A stretch of DNA of 32,870 nucleotides from Lentimicrobium sp. (lineage in GTDB: Bacteria; Bacteroidota; Bacteroidia; Bacteroidales; 4484-276), in NCBI GenBank assembly GCA_012516825.1, contig JAAYWF010000042.1, positions 1 to 32,870 on the forward strand, given 5' to 3'. The position numbers and the translations under genes are program-made. Positions 1 through 9,348 of this stretch are shown here, piece by piece; the stretch's first letter is position 1, and each line of letters starts with the position of its first letter. A model generated the notes under the pieces. That model was given only the letters and a program-made list of their open reading frames with translations, made no database searches and had not been told where the DNA came from.

Positions 1-908
1 CCCGCATGCTCTCCCCCGACAACTTCATACAAGCGCCCGATTTCTCTCAAAGTTTTAACAGGTATAGCTATTGCCTCAATAACCCGTTGAAATATTCAGA
101 TCCAAGCGGGGAATTCTTTATAATAGACTCATGGCTTATAGGTTTATTTAGCGGAGGATTTAAGGAGGCAAATAAATGGGCTTGGAATGATATTAAAATA
201 TGGGGTGGATTATTTGCAAGTGATCCTAATAAGGGCCTTTTGGGCCGATTTTGGGAAACCATCTCAAGGTTCACATGGCAGCTACCACAAACCATTGGTG
301 GCTGGGGTACTGCACAGGCGTGTAATACATTAGGCCTTAAAGGTGGCGTTGAATCCGTTAAGTATAAATATGGTGCAACAGTTGTTGCCACACAAAATAG
401 TTGGGATGGGGCGGCGATAACACAAGTAAGCTATATTGTTGGAGGGAGTGAGTTACAAGCTGATCCTAATAATAGTCTTTTTCAACATGAATATGGACAC
501 TATATTCAAAGCCAAAGCATTGGCTGGGCCTATTATCAAAGAGTTGGGCTACCGAGTGCTGGAAGTGAACATGGAAAATATAAATTAAATTACCCAAGCC
601 ATGATTACCATCCAGTAGAACAAGATGCTAATAGAAGAGCCTTTCTATATTTTAATAAACATGTAACTGGATTCCAGAATGATACCTATTTGAGTGATAA
701 TTTAGTATGGAATTTTGTAAAAAATCCTCTAGATGTTTACAAAACAGGACATGGTATTTATATAGATTACAATAATTCTTATGATTTACAGCTCTTAAAT
801 AATCTAAAAGTAAGAGCTACTCTTGGTGATTATATTAGCTGGCTTTATGGAGGCCCGATAGGCGCAGCTTTATATGGATGGTATAATTCATACAATTACA
901 ATAATTAA
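1..908 (+). CDS. RHS repeat-associated core domain protein, C-terminal part (5' truncated by window edge), with HExxH zincin-like C-terminal domain
   Basis: Frame is open to the window edge (CGC ATG CTC TCC = R-MLSPD). RHS core signature MLSPDNFIQ...NRYSYCLNNPLKYSDPSGE is followed by a variable C-terminal region with HEYGHYIQSQ (486-500) and a downstream VEQDANRRAF glutamate (618-620). The ATG at 6 is internal, not the real start. Confidence 0.88.
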   Translation, partial: RMLSPDNFIQAPDFSQSFNRYSYCLNNPLKYSDPSGEFFIIDSWLIGLFSGGFKEANKWAWNDIKIWGGLFASDPNKGLLGRFWETISRFTWQLPQTIGGWGTAQACNTLGLKGGVESVKYKYGATVVATQNSWDGAAITQVSYIVGGSELQADPNNSLFQHEYGHYIQSQSIGWAYYQRVGLPSAGSEHGKYKLNYPSHDYHPVEQDANRRAFLYFNKHVTGFQNDTYLSDNLVWNFVKNPLDVYKTGHGIYIDYNNSYDLQLLNNLKVRATLGDYISWLYGGPIGAALYGWYNSYNYNN

Positions 909-917
909 ATCAGCCCC

Positions 918-1316
918 ATGAGAAACTTCATTTTAATCTTAACCGCAATAACCCTCGCTTCAGTTACATGTAATCGTGAAGGGGAAAGTTGTCATCGCAA
1001 AATAACGATTATCAATCATTCAACAAATAGCATAGTCCAAGCATTGAATATAAAGAATGCAGCAGGGAAATGTTTTTTGACTGGTTCAATCCTTCTTCCA
1101 GAAGAGATTTATGAGTATACTAACAGAAGCTGCTTTGAAGATATCCTTTCAGCTGGCGAAACATTTGAATTTTATTTAATAGATCCTAATCATTACAATA
1201 CTCCTGGAATTTTTTACGATTGCGACTCAATTGAAATAAAAAACACTATACTCAAGCATTATTTGTTAACGCTTGATGAATTAAAGAGTATAAATTTCAC
1301 TGTTAATTATCCTTGA
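918..1316 (+). CDS. Small predicted lipoprotein, candidate immunity protein for the RHS C-terminal domain
   Basis: N-terminus MRNFILILTAITLASVTC resembles a lipoprotein signal. It starts 9 nt after the RHS stop, on the same strand, and a strong terminator follows it. Confidence 0.6.
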   Translation: MRNFILILTAITLASVTCNREGESCHRKITIINHSTNSIVQALNIKNAAGKCFLTGSILLPEEIYEYTNRSCFEDILSAGETFEFYLIDPNHYNTPGIFYDCDSIEIKNTILKHYLLTLDELKSINFTVNYP

Positions 1317-1337
1317 TATTTAGGCAGTAATTATTTA

Positions 1338-1373
1338 TAACAATGAAGCCGGATTAATCCGGCTTCATTGTTA
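1338..1373. terminator. Perfect 36-nt palindrome, likely rho-independent and possibly bidirectional terminator
   Basis: TAACAATGAAGCCGGATTAATCCGGCTTCATTGTTA equals its own reverse complement. It lies between the end of a + strand gene (1316) and the 3' end of a - strand gene (1500). Confidence 0.85.
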
Positions 1374-1499
1374 CATTAGTCAATCCTTGACAACTCACTT
1401 TAAGTGAGGGAATATAAGACATCTGTATTAGTTTAAAAGCAAAAGTGGGTGTGGAGAATTTTTTGAAGTAGAAAAAAGAAAAGGTGGTATCTCATAATA

Positions 1500-3377
1500 T
1501 CAAGTTTTCAAATAGTGCAATGAGAATTTTACTTTATTAATTTTCAACGGGGCACAGTTGGCGTTCCATAAATAGGTAATATATTCTGATGCGAACGAAT
1601 CGTTGGTAATGGCAAGAATCCCGGTTTTAAAGTCGTCTAAACCTGATTTCCAATTATAGTTGTACCAGTTTAGAGGCACTCGCTCATAAACCAACCGATT
1701 ACCATCAAAATCTTTAATCTCTACTACAATCCAAACTATAGGGTATTTATGTTTTGATTGAAGATTGACTTCATATTCCGCAAAAAAAAGACTATTGTTT
1801 GCCAATTCACTATCTCCCTTGCTGATTAGTATAAATTCGTCAGATGTAAACTCATCGGAAAATTCAGGCTCCCGCTCAATAAGTAATTCTCGTTTTAATT
1901 TTTTTTCCCGTTCTAAAATAGAGATACCTGAAACATGGTCACGGTCAATTAATTTATAGCCATTATTTAAATAAGGATAGTTTTCAGGTTGTATTATTTG
2001 ATAATCGGCAATTGTATCTGGATAGGTGGTACATGAAACCATCGGCATAAAAGTTCTTTCACGGTAATTTAAATACGCCCAACGAAGCTCTCTACCTTTA
2101 TATCCCTGAATTGTAGGAAGTAAGTTCGACTCTTCCACTCTTTTTTCAATAAATGATAAAAAGCGTTTTGGGATAGTTTCGTTCTCAACAGAAATCTTGT
2201 TGAAATTGGAAACTCCTAAAAAATGAATGGGTAAAAGGAAAACAGGTAAAACAGGAATAATAAGAAATGCTTTTTTGGAAATTTCAATATTGTCAAGAAT
2301 AAAAAATAGAGAACCTGAAAATAAAATTACGAATTGCATCATTGTGCGGCTTTCGGGATAAAGCACGCCAAAGAGATGATGCTCAATAAAAAAGCCAAGC
2401 AAGTTGCCAATGAGTAAATAAAAAAACACCCATTGAGGTTTAAACAAAAAAGCAAATGTAAAGCCCTCCGACCATTTTTTGTAAAACAGGTGGATGATTG
2501 CTGCTGCCAAAAAAATTAGCAATATGATAATGTAAATATTTACAAAGCTCGCTCCACTGCCAAAAAGCATATTGGTGAGGTCTTTTACAGATGTTGTCCA
2601 AAACCCGATGTTTCCACCATAATTTAAACTTCCGGCTTTATTTAGGTCCAACAAAAAGCGAACAGCTAACAAAATAGGTAGCAAGCCTAAAAATAAAATA
2701 ATTGTAATGGTTTTTGTCCTTTGTCCCTCGCCACGATAAATAATAAGAGCGATAAGCAAAACAAAAATTACAATCAACGAATTGATGTTTATCAAAATGG
2801 CGCTAACCGTTAAAACCCCAAGTAGAAGAGCAAAAAATATGTTTTTCGATTTTGGAGTATTGAAAGCCAACATTGTGAACCAGATGCTGCCGACAAGGGA
2901 AGTAAATGCCATTCCATAACCTCTTGATAAGCCAAAAAACTCAAAATAGTTATGTACAAATAAAGTCGCTATAAAAAACCCCCAACGTAAAGGCAGATAT
3001 TTAATGTAACTTCCTGTCTTCCAAATAAAAAATCCGTAAAGCGGAAAAACAATAAGATTTGGAATACGTAAAGCTATCGAACTTAAACCAAAAAGATTAA
3101 AACTGATATGGGTTAGCGCCGAGTTGAGCAGATGATTGTTGGTTGACCATTCGCTAAAATATGGAATGAACCGGCCTGACTGAACGAAAAAAAAGAAGGT
3201 GGCAATCTCATCATGCATGGGCTGAATAAGTATAGCCCTTAAAACAAGATAAATCCAAAGAATAAAAATAATCAATCCAAAGACAAAAGCTTCATTGTGT
3301 GATTGTGTCATTGCAGTTTTCAAAAAATTGGAGCTGCCCTGAAAATTAAGTTTTTTAGTTATTCGTGTATCTAACAT
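1500..3377 (-). CDS. Multi-pass membrane protein, ArnT/PMT-like (GT-C) glycosyltransferase family candidate
   Basis: 625 aa with many hydrophobic segments. An N-terminal loop 'MHDEIATFFFFVQSGRF...NNHLLNSALTHISFNLFGLSSIALRIPNLI' resembles the acidic loop of PMT_2-type enzymes. Confidence 0.6.
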   Translation of the reverse strand: MLDTRITKKLNFQGSSNFLKTAMTQSHNEAFVFGLIIFILWIYLVLRAILIQPMHDEIATFFFFVQSGRFIPYFSEWSTNNHLLNSALTHISFNLFGLSSIALRIPNLIVFPLYGFFIWKTGSYIKYLPLRWGFFIATLFVHNYFEFFGLSRGYGMAFTSLVGSIWFTMLAFNTPKSKNIFFALLLGVLTVSAILININSLIVIFVLLIALIIYRGEGQRTKTITIILFLGLLPILLAVRFLLDLNKAGSLNYGGNIGFWTTSVKDLTNMLFGSGASFVNIYIIILLIFLAAAIIHLFYKKWSEGFTFAFLFKPQWVFFYLLIGNLLGFFIEHHLFGVLYPESRTMMQFVILFSGSLFFILDNIEISKKAFLIIPVLPVFLLPIHFLGVSNFNKISVENETIPKRFLSFIEKRVEESNLLPTIQGYKGRELRWAYLNYRERTFMPMVSCTTYPDTIADYQIIQPENYPYLNNGYKLIDRDHVSGISILEREKKLKRELLIEREPEFSDEFTSDEFILISKGDSELANNSLFFAEYEVNLQSKHKYPIVWIVVEIKDFDGNRLVYERVPLNWYNYNWKSGLDDFKTGILAITNDSFASEYITYLWNANCAPLKINKVKFSLHYLKT

Positions 3378-3480
3378 TTCAACATGTTATGGAATATCAA
3401 TGATTTATATAGTTATTATTCGTATGTGATCGCCGAACAAAGTTGAAGTATTCGCTGCTAAAATTACTCCTCGGCGTTGG

Positions 3481-4578
3481 CTAATCCTTTTTTTTGATAA
3501 TATCGTTTTGTTTTTTTATGGATTCCTGATGGATAAGATCAAATAATTCTCTTAAAAACTCCTCATCAAGCCCTGATGACCCCCCAAAAGAGATCCGTTC
3601 TTCGATTATTTTTTTCCAATGTTTTGGCTGTATTGAGTCAATATTGTTTTCCTTTTTGTAATGTCCAATTTTAATAGCCATTTCCATTCTTTTTGCCAAA
3701 ATCCCAAGCAGCTCATGATCAATTGAGTCAATTTCATTACGCAAGACATCGAGTGTATTAAAGGATTTTGTTTTTCTTTTTTTTCTGATGATCAGGCTGT
3801 CAATTATCCGACTAAGTTCAGCTGGTGTAATTTGTTGGTCAATATCTGTCAGAGCTTTTGACGGGTTAATATGGGATTCTATCATCAGCCCGTCCATTTG
3901 GAAGTCAATTGATTTTTGACAAATGTCTTTCAATAGAGCTCTTGAACCGGAAATATGAGACGGATCGGTAATTATTGGCATTTCAGGAAATAATCTTTTC
4001 AATTCTAAAGGTATTTCCCACATCGGTTCATTTCGGTATTTAGTCCTTGTAAGTCCTTGAAATCCTCGATGAATGGCAGCTATTTTTTTTATTCCCGCTT
4101 TATTAACCCTTTCAATAGCTCCTATCCATAGATTAATATCTGGATTTATTGGATTTTTAACAAAAACCGGCCTCTCTATGCCTTTTAACGATTTGGTAAG
4201 CTCCTCTACCGAAAAGGGGTTAACCACTGTGCGGGCGCCAATCCATAATATGTCAATATCATATTTATCAGCCAGCTCAACATGGCGTGGTATTGCCACC
4301 TCAACAGCTACGGGCATTTTAAAAGTCTTCTTTACCTTACTCAACCATTTAAGTCCCTCTTCGCCCGCCCCCTGAAAGCCCAGCGGACGTGAACGCGGCT
4401 TCCAGATACCGGCTCTGAACACCGACACCTTTCCGCTCTCAAAAAGCGCCCTGGCAGTGTCCATAACTTGCTTAAAACTCTCTGCACTGCAAGGCCCACC
4501 GATAACTAATGGAATAGCTACCGGCTTTAGCCACGATTGGATCGGTGAAAGTTCTAATAAATATTGTGAATAACTCAT
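3481..4578 (-). CDS. Bifunctional 3-deoxy-7-phosphoheptulonate synthase / chorismate mutase (type II)
   Basis: N-terminal VIGGPCSAES...GIWKPRSRPLGFQGAGEEGL...ITDPSHISGSRALL is typical of KDSA-like DAHP synthase. The C-terminal LRNEIDSIDHELLGILAKRMEMAIKIGHYK is a chorismate mutase helix. Confidence 0.92.
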   Translation of the reverse strand: MSYSQYLLELSPIQSWLKPVAIPLVIGGPCSAESFKQVMDTARALFESGKVSVFRAGIWKPRSRPLGFQGAGEEGLKWLSKVKKTFKMPVAVEVAIPRHVELADKYDIDILWIGARTVVNPFSVEELTKSLKGIERPVFVKNPINPDINLWIGAIERVNKAGIKKIAAIHRGFQGLTRTKYRNEPMWEIPLELKRLFPEMPIITDPSHISGSRALLKDICQKSIDFQMDGLMIESHINPSKALTDIDQQITPAELSRIIDSLIIRKKRKTKSFNTLDVLRNEIDSIDHELLGILAKRMEMAIKIGHYKKENNIDSIQPKHWKKIIEERISFGGSSGLDEEFLRELFDLIHQESIKKQNDIIKKKD

Positions 4579-4625
4579 TGGAGCAAAATTATGCTTTTTG
4601 ATGAATCTGATTCACGATTATCTAA

Positions 4626-4633
4626 TACATTTG
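4626..4633 (+). promoter_or_regulatory. Candidate Bacteroidetes -7 element (TAnnTTTG)
   Basis: TACATTTG about 22 nt upstream of the 4656 ATG. No well-spaced -33 TTG seen (nearest TTTG is 25 nt upstream), so weak. Confidence 0.3.
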
Positions 4634-4655
4634 CAATCATTTTACAATTATCAAA

Positions 4656-6080
4656 ATGGTATTCAGTAGTAATCTATTTTTACTCTATTTTCTTCCTTCT
4701 TTCCTGATAGTTTATTATATTATTCCGCGCAAACTAAAGAATCTCTTCACTCTATTAGCAAGTATCTTTTTTTATGCATGGGGTGCGCCCGACTTCATCT
4801 TTATTGTATTAGCAGCAATTATAATTGATTTTTATATTGTTGATATCATGCATAAATCTACCCTGCTTAAAGCAAAAAGGATTTTGTTAGGGATTTCCGT
4901 ATTAATAAATATCGGGTTGCTTGCCTATTTCAAATACGCAAATTTTCTTGTTGAAAATTTTAATGAGATTCTTTCCTTGTTGGGTTATGAGCCTATTAAT
5001 TGGGCTTCGGTAGCGCTTCCTATCGGAATATCGTTTTTCACTTTTCAAAAGTTAACCTATTCCGTTGATGTTTATCGCAAAGTGCATACACCGCTAAAAC
5101 GGGTTACCGATTATGCAATGTATATTCTCATGTTTCCACAACTGATAGCCGGGCCTATCATACGGTTCAACGAAATAGCCGACCAGATAGAGAATCGTAG
5201 AGCCTTTGAAACGATTGATGCCAAATTACTTGGTTTTTTCAGGTTTGTTGTTGGATTATCCAAAAAAGTACTAATAGCCAACGTATTGGGTGAGCAGGTG
5301 GATAAAATTTTTTCCATGACCCCAATAGATATATCAACACCTTTGGCATGGATAGGAGTTGTGGCTTACTCATTTCAGATCTATTACGATTTTTCAGGTT
5401 ACTCCGATATGGCAATCGGTATCGGTAAAATGATTGGTTTTAAATTCCCTGAAAATTTTAACAACCCATATATATCGCTTAATATTACAGAGTTCTGGCG
5501 GCGCTGGCATATGACTCTCGGGCATTGGATGCGAGATTATCTGTATATTCCGCTTGGCGGCAATAAAGTAAGCAAACCACGGCTCTATTTCAACTTATGG
5601 GTAGTCTTTTTAATTTCCGGACTTTGGCATGGCGCAGCGTGGAATTTTGTTGTATGGGGCGCTTTTCACGGGTTTTTCCTGATCGCCGACCGCATGTTCC
5701 TAATAAAATTAACCAAACCGCTTGGTAAGTTTACAAACATAATACTTACCTACTTTATCACATTAATAGGCTGGGTACTTTTTAGAGCCGATACACTGGG
5801 ATACGCTTTTCAGTATATCAAAAGAATGTTTGCTTTCGATGGTGTCAAAACAAGCTTATGGTTGGATGCTAAGTTTAATACAATTTTGGTAATCGGAGCA
5901 ATATTCGCTTTTATTGCTGCATTTGGAAAGATAGAATCATGGTGGATGAATGTGCTCAATAAGCCCAAAAGCAACACTGTTACAATATTATTGATATTCG
6001 TTTCGGTAATATTTACTATGATATGTATTGGCGCAATTACCTCATCTTCGTTTAATCCATTCATCTATTTCAGATTTTGA
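4656..6080 (+). CDS. MBOAT family O-acyltransferase (AlgI-like)
   Basis: 474 aa multi-pass protein with FWRRWHMTLGHWMRDYLYIPLGGN and LWHGAAWNFVVWGAFHG, hallmark MBOAT/AlgI motifs. Confidence 0.93.
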   Translation: MVFSSNLFLLYFLPSFLIVYYIIPRKLKNLFTLLASIFFYAWGAPDFIFIVLAAIIIDFYIVDIMHKSTLLKAKRILLGISVLINIGLLAYFKYANFLVENFNEILSLLGYEPINWASVALPIGISFFTFQKLTYSVDVYRKVHTPLKRVTDYAMYILMFPQLIAGPIIRFNEIADQIENRRAFETIDAKLLGFFRFVVGLSKKVLIANVLGEQVDKIFSMTPIDISTPLAWIGVVAYSFQIYYDFSGYSDMAIGIGKMIGFKFPENFNNPYISLNITEFWRRWHMTLGHWMRDYLYIPLGGNKVSKPRLYFNLWVVFLISGLWHGAAWNFVVWGAFHGFFLIADRMFLIKLTKPLGKFTNIILTYFITLIGWVLFRADTLGYAFQYIKRMFAFDGVKTSLWLDAKFNTILVIGAIFAFIAAFGKIESWWMNVLNKPKSNTVTILLIFVSVIFTMICIGAITSSSFNPFIYFRF

Positions 6081-6082
6081 TA

Positions 6083-7861
6083 ATGAAATTTTCAGTTAAA
6101 CATATTCTCTTATTCGCACTTATCGCACTTTTAACTTTGCCGGTTTTTCAGCACGGAACAAAACTCTTTAATATTCGCCCTTTAGATGGCGATTTCATTC
6201 TATCGCTCAGGCCGCAATACACCTGGAAAACATGGATGAATGGTACTTTCCAAAGTCAGTTCAATAACTATTTAGAAGACCATATCGGTTTCAGATCGTT
6301 TTTTGTAAGATTAAATAACCAACTCGATTTCTTTTTATTTAAAAAAGCAAATGCCGAAGGTATTGTGGTAGGTAAAAACAACATGCTTTTTGAATATGAT
6401 TACATAAGAGCCTTAAATGGCCGCGATTTTATCGGTAAATCAACCATTGATAAAAAACTACTACGATTAAAGTTTTTACAAAAACACTTCAAAGAAAATT
6501 TCGATATAGATTTCTTGCTAATCCTCGAGCCGAGCAAAGCCCGAACTTACCCGGAATACCTTCCAAAGCATTATCAGGAAATGAAAAAGACCATGTCGAA
6601 TTATGAATATATTGGAAGTCGGCTTAATGATTTAGAGATAAAACACCTTGATTTGAATAGATTATTTATCAATGCAAAGGACACGGCCTCATATCCGGTT
6701 TATCCGTTATACGGTACCCATTGGAGCGAATTTACAATGTCATTTGTTGCCGATACTCTCATCCAGTTTTTTGAAACCATGCGCAATATTAATATGCCAG
6801 GATATAAAATAGAAATGGTGATAAGCGACACTTTGCACCCCATGGATTATGATGGAGGAAGAACATTGAACATACTTCTGAAGCTCCCTCATCAACCTAT
6901 GGCCTATCCTGTTTTTACATTTGACGACAATGGTAATGATAAAATAAGACCCATGGTGCTTGCAGTTGCCGATAGTTATTACTGGAACTTTTTTAATACC
7001 AGAATACCATTACATCTCTTTGCAAACGAAGCCTTCTGGTACTTTAACGCTAAAGTTTATCCCGACTTTTATTATAGCGAAAAATGGACTAAAGACCTCA
7101 ACCTACAAAACGAGGTAGAAAAACAAAACATCATTATACTTAGCATCACCGAACGATTTCTTTATAACATGGGATGGAATTTTATTGATCAGCTTTACGA
7201 CATTTACACCCCCGAATATACTGGCAATCTTGTTTACAACTACGAAAACGCGATTAGACTAAATGCTGATTGGTTTAATAACGTGCTGCAAAAAGCTGAA
7301 AAAGAGAAGATGTCTTTAGAAAAGGCAATTTATAAAGAAGCCTATTATCAAGCATTTGTTAATGACCCGGAGACATTTTTGACATGGTACGGAGACGATC
7401 ATTTTCGCTCGGTTATTTCGAATGATAAGAATTGGAGTTCAGCAGTAAGAACAAAAGCATCCGAAGCGGGTATTACATTCGAAGAGCAATTGACTAAAGA
7501 TGCTGAATGGGTATTCGAAAAAGAATATCCTGAGATTTTTAAACTCAACAAACTAATAGCCAATTACAAAACGCAAATAACAAAGGATTCATTATGGTTT
7601 GCCGCCGTGTCGGAAAAAGCACAGAAATATTTCATGCCGGTGGAAGAGATGCTAAATTTAGATGCCGAGTATATTGCAAGGCAGGAGGCATCCAAAAGTT
7701 TTGACAAGGAGGAAAGGGTCCAGGTGTATATTCAATCCATAAAAGAGGATCCCGAATGGTTGGAGGTTGTTATAAAAAAAGCTGCCGAACAAGGCAAATC
7801 CATTGAAGAAATGATTCGTGAAGATGCAATCTTTATGGTTGATCAAGAATTAAAGAAATAG
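6083..7861 (+). CDS. AlgJ/AlgX-like SGNH-type protein (DHHW-like family) with repeat-containing C-terminal extension
   Basis: N-terminal TM, NNYLEDHIGFRSFFVRLNNQLDFFLF, LEPSKARTYPEYLP, YGTHWSEF, and VADSYYWNFF. It directly follows the AlgI-like gene. The ORF track begins at TTG 6077; ATG 6083 is the more likely start. Confidence 0.82.
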   Translation: MKFSVKHILLFALIALLTLPVFQHGTKLFNIRPLDGDFILSLRPQYTWKTWMNGTFQSQFNNYLEDHIGFRSFFVRLNNQLDFFLFKKANAEGIVVGKNNMLFEYDYIRALNGRDFIGKSTIDKKLLRLKFLQKHFKENFDIDFLLILEPSKARTYPEYLPKHYQEMKKTMSNYEYIGSRLNDLEIKHLDLNRLFINAKDTASYPVYPLYGTHWSEFTMSFVADTLIQFFETMRNINMPGYKIEMVISDTLHPMDYDGGRTLNILLKLPHQPMAYPVFTFDDNGNDKIRPMVLAVADSYYWNFFNTRIPLHLFANEAFWYFNAKVYPDFYYSEKWTKDLNLQNEVEKQNIIILSITERFLYNMGWNFIDQLYDIYTPEYTGNLVYNYENAIRLNADWFNNVLQKAEKEKMSLEKAIYKEAYYQAFVNDPETFLTWYGDDHFRSVISNDKNWSSAVRTKASEAGITFEEQLTKDAEWVFEKEYPEIFKLNKLIANYKTQITKDSLWFAAVSEKAQKYFMPVEEMLNLDAEYIARQEASKSFDKEERVQVYIQSIKEDPEWLEVVIKKAAEQGKSIEEMIREDAIFMVDQELKK

Positions 7862-7938
7862 ATGCGTTTAGTTACATTTTAATAATTCCCTTATCTTATT
7901 AAAAGAAATTAGTTATTTTTAGGAAAATCAATATTTGT

Positions 7939-8745
7939 ATGAAACAAGAGCTAAACCTTGAAAAGATTGTACGGCAGGTCGTCGAAGTTAGCGGCTTGGT
8001 AAGTATTTATCTTAAAGAAGAAATTGGATTGTTAAAAAGAGAATCTATTGAAACCAAAGGGGTTCATAACTTTGTTACTTATGTTGACAGGACTTCCGAA
8101 GAAAAAATTGTAGCTGCTTTAAATTTAATACTTCCCCAAGCCGGCATAATTGCCGAAGAGATGGGGGATGTAAAACGACAAAAGCGGTATAATTGGGTAA
8201 TAGATCCGCTTGATGGAACAACAAACTACATTCATGGATTACCACTTTACTCCATCAGCATCGCTTTATTAGATTATGATGAAGTGATATTGGGCGTTGT
8301 TCATGAAGTAAACCTGAACGAATGTTTTTACGCATGGAAAGGGAGCCCTGCATTTTTAAACGGAAATAGGATAATGGTCAGTCAATCGCAAAAGCTAAAT
8401 GATAGCCTTATCGCCACGGGTTTTCCATATCACGATTATTCCATGATGGAATCGTATCTAAAGGCTTTCGGACATCTTATGAGAGTTAGCCATGGGCTTC
8501 GCAGGCTTGGTTCTGCCGCCGTGGATCTTGCCTATGTGGCATGCGGACGGTTTGATGGGTTTTACGAATATGGCCTTAACCTCTGGGATGTGGCTGCCGG
8601 GCAACTGATTGTGAAACAAGCCGGAGGTGAGATTTCAGATTTTAAAGGCGGTAAAAATTATTTGTTAGGGAAAGAAATGGTAGCAACAAACAAATTAATA
8701 CACCGAGAACTTGTGAATATTATCAAGGATTATTTCAATGATTAA
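7939..8745 (+). CDS. suhB: Inositol monophosphatase family protein
   Basis: 268 aa with IIAEEMG, WVIDPLDGTTNYIHGLPLYSISIAL, and LWDVAAGQLIVKQAGG motifs. Confidence 0.92.
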   Translation: MKQELNLEKIVRQVVEVSGLVSIYLKEEIGLLKRESIETKGVHNFVTYVDRTSEEKIVAALNLILPQAGIIAEEMGDVKRQKRYNWVIDPLDGTTNYIHGLPLYSISIALLDYDEVILGVVHEVNLNECFYAWKGSPAFLNGNRIMVSQSQKLNDSLIATGFPYHDYSMMESYLKAFGHLMRVSHGLRRLGSAAVDLAYVACGRFDGFYEYGLNLWDVAAGQLIVKQAGGEISDFKGGKNYLLGKEMVATNKLIHRELVNIIKDYFND

Positions 8746-8846
8746 AATTAAACATTATATTAGCAGCCATTAATTTTAATTTGGCAGCTCTGCATTAATT
8801 AAAAAGAAAAGGTTTTCAATGATATATAATCAAAAAACATTCTATT

Positions 8847-9338
8847 ATGAAAAAATTTACTCTACTCTCAAGTTTGCTTTTTGTATTTCTCCTTACTGCC
8901 TGCAACACTATTAAAATCAGTGATAAGGAAAAAGAAAAAGCATTAGTTAAAAATGTACTTGACAAATACCGTACGGCCAACGAAAATCAGGACATAAACC
9001 TGATTGAAGAGATCTGGTCTCCTGATGAAACTATTATTAGTTTCGGAACCGAAAGAGGTGAACGGCTTGTTGGGTTTTCACAGATCAAAGAGGTAGTTCA
9101 GCGGCAGTTCGACACTTTTTCCGAAACTTTTATTACCCCCGCCAATCAGGTAATAGAGATAAGCGATGACGGCAAAACGGCTTGGTTTTCGCAAATGATG
9201 AATTACAACTTCATCCTCAACGGAGAGCCATATAGTTTCAGAAACCTACGTTACACCGGAGTATTAGTAAAAAAGGAGGGCAAATGGAAATTGGTTCAAA
9301 CACACATGTCGGTAGCTTATAATCCGCTTGAAAAATAG
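8847..9338 (+). CDS. Lipoprotein with SnoaL/DUF4440-like (NTF2-like) domain
   Basis: Lipobox LLTAC, VLDKYRTANENQDINLIEEIWSPDETIISFGTERGERLVGFSQI, and C-terminal YTGVLVKKEGKWKLVQTHMSVA. Confidence 0.8.
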   Translation: MKKFTLLSSLLFVFLLTACNTIKISDKEKEKALVKNVLDKYRTANENQDINLIEEIWSPDETIISFGTERGERLVGFSQIKEVVQRQFDTFSETFITPANQVIEISDDGKTAWFSQMMNYNFILNGEPYSFRNLRYTGVLVKKEGKWKLVQTHMSVAYNPLEK

Positions 9339-9348
9339 GAAGATAATT

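Noticed and set aside
6-8. ATG at 6 as the true start of the first ORF
   Set aside because: The frame is open to the window edge and this ATG lies inside the RHS core signature (RMLSPDN), so the gene is truncated, not starting here.
68-391. Minus-strand 107-aa ORF opposite the RHS tip
   Set aside because: Lies fully within the RHS frame, and its composition looks like a frame shadow. No supporting signals.
3431-3476. CGCCGA ... TCGGCG inverted repeat upstream of the 1500-3377 gene
   Set aside because: Only 6 bp with a 34-nt loop; easily chance and not a convincing regulatory structure.
6077-6082. TTG 6077 as start of the AlgJ-like gene
   Set aside because: It overlaps the stop of the MBOAT gene; ATG 6083 leads directly into the MKFSVKHILLFALIALL signal/TM segment and is more plausible.
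8741-8780. ATTAAAATTAA ... TTAATTTTAAT inverted repeat at the end of the inositol monophosphatase gene
   Set aside because: Stem is entirely A/T in an AT-rich region and overlaps the stop codon; not a confident terminator.
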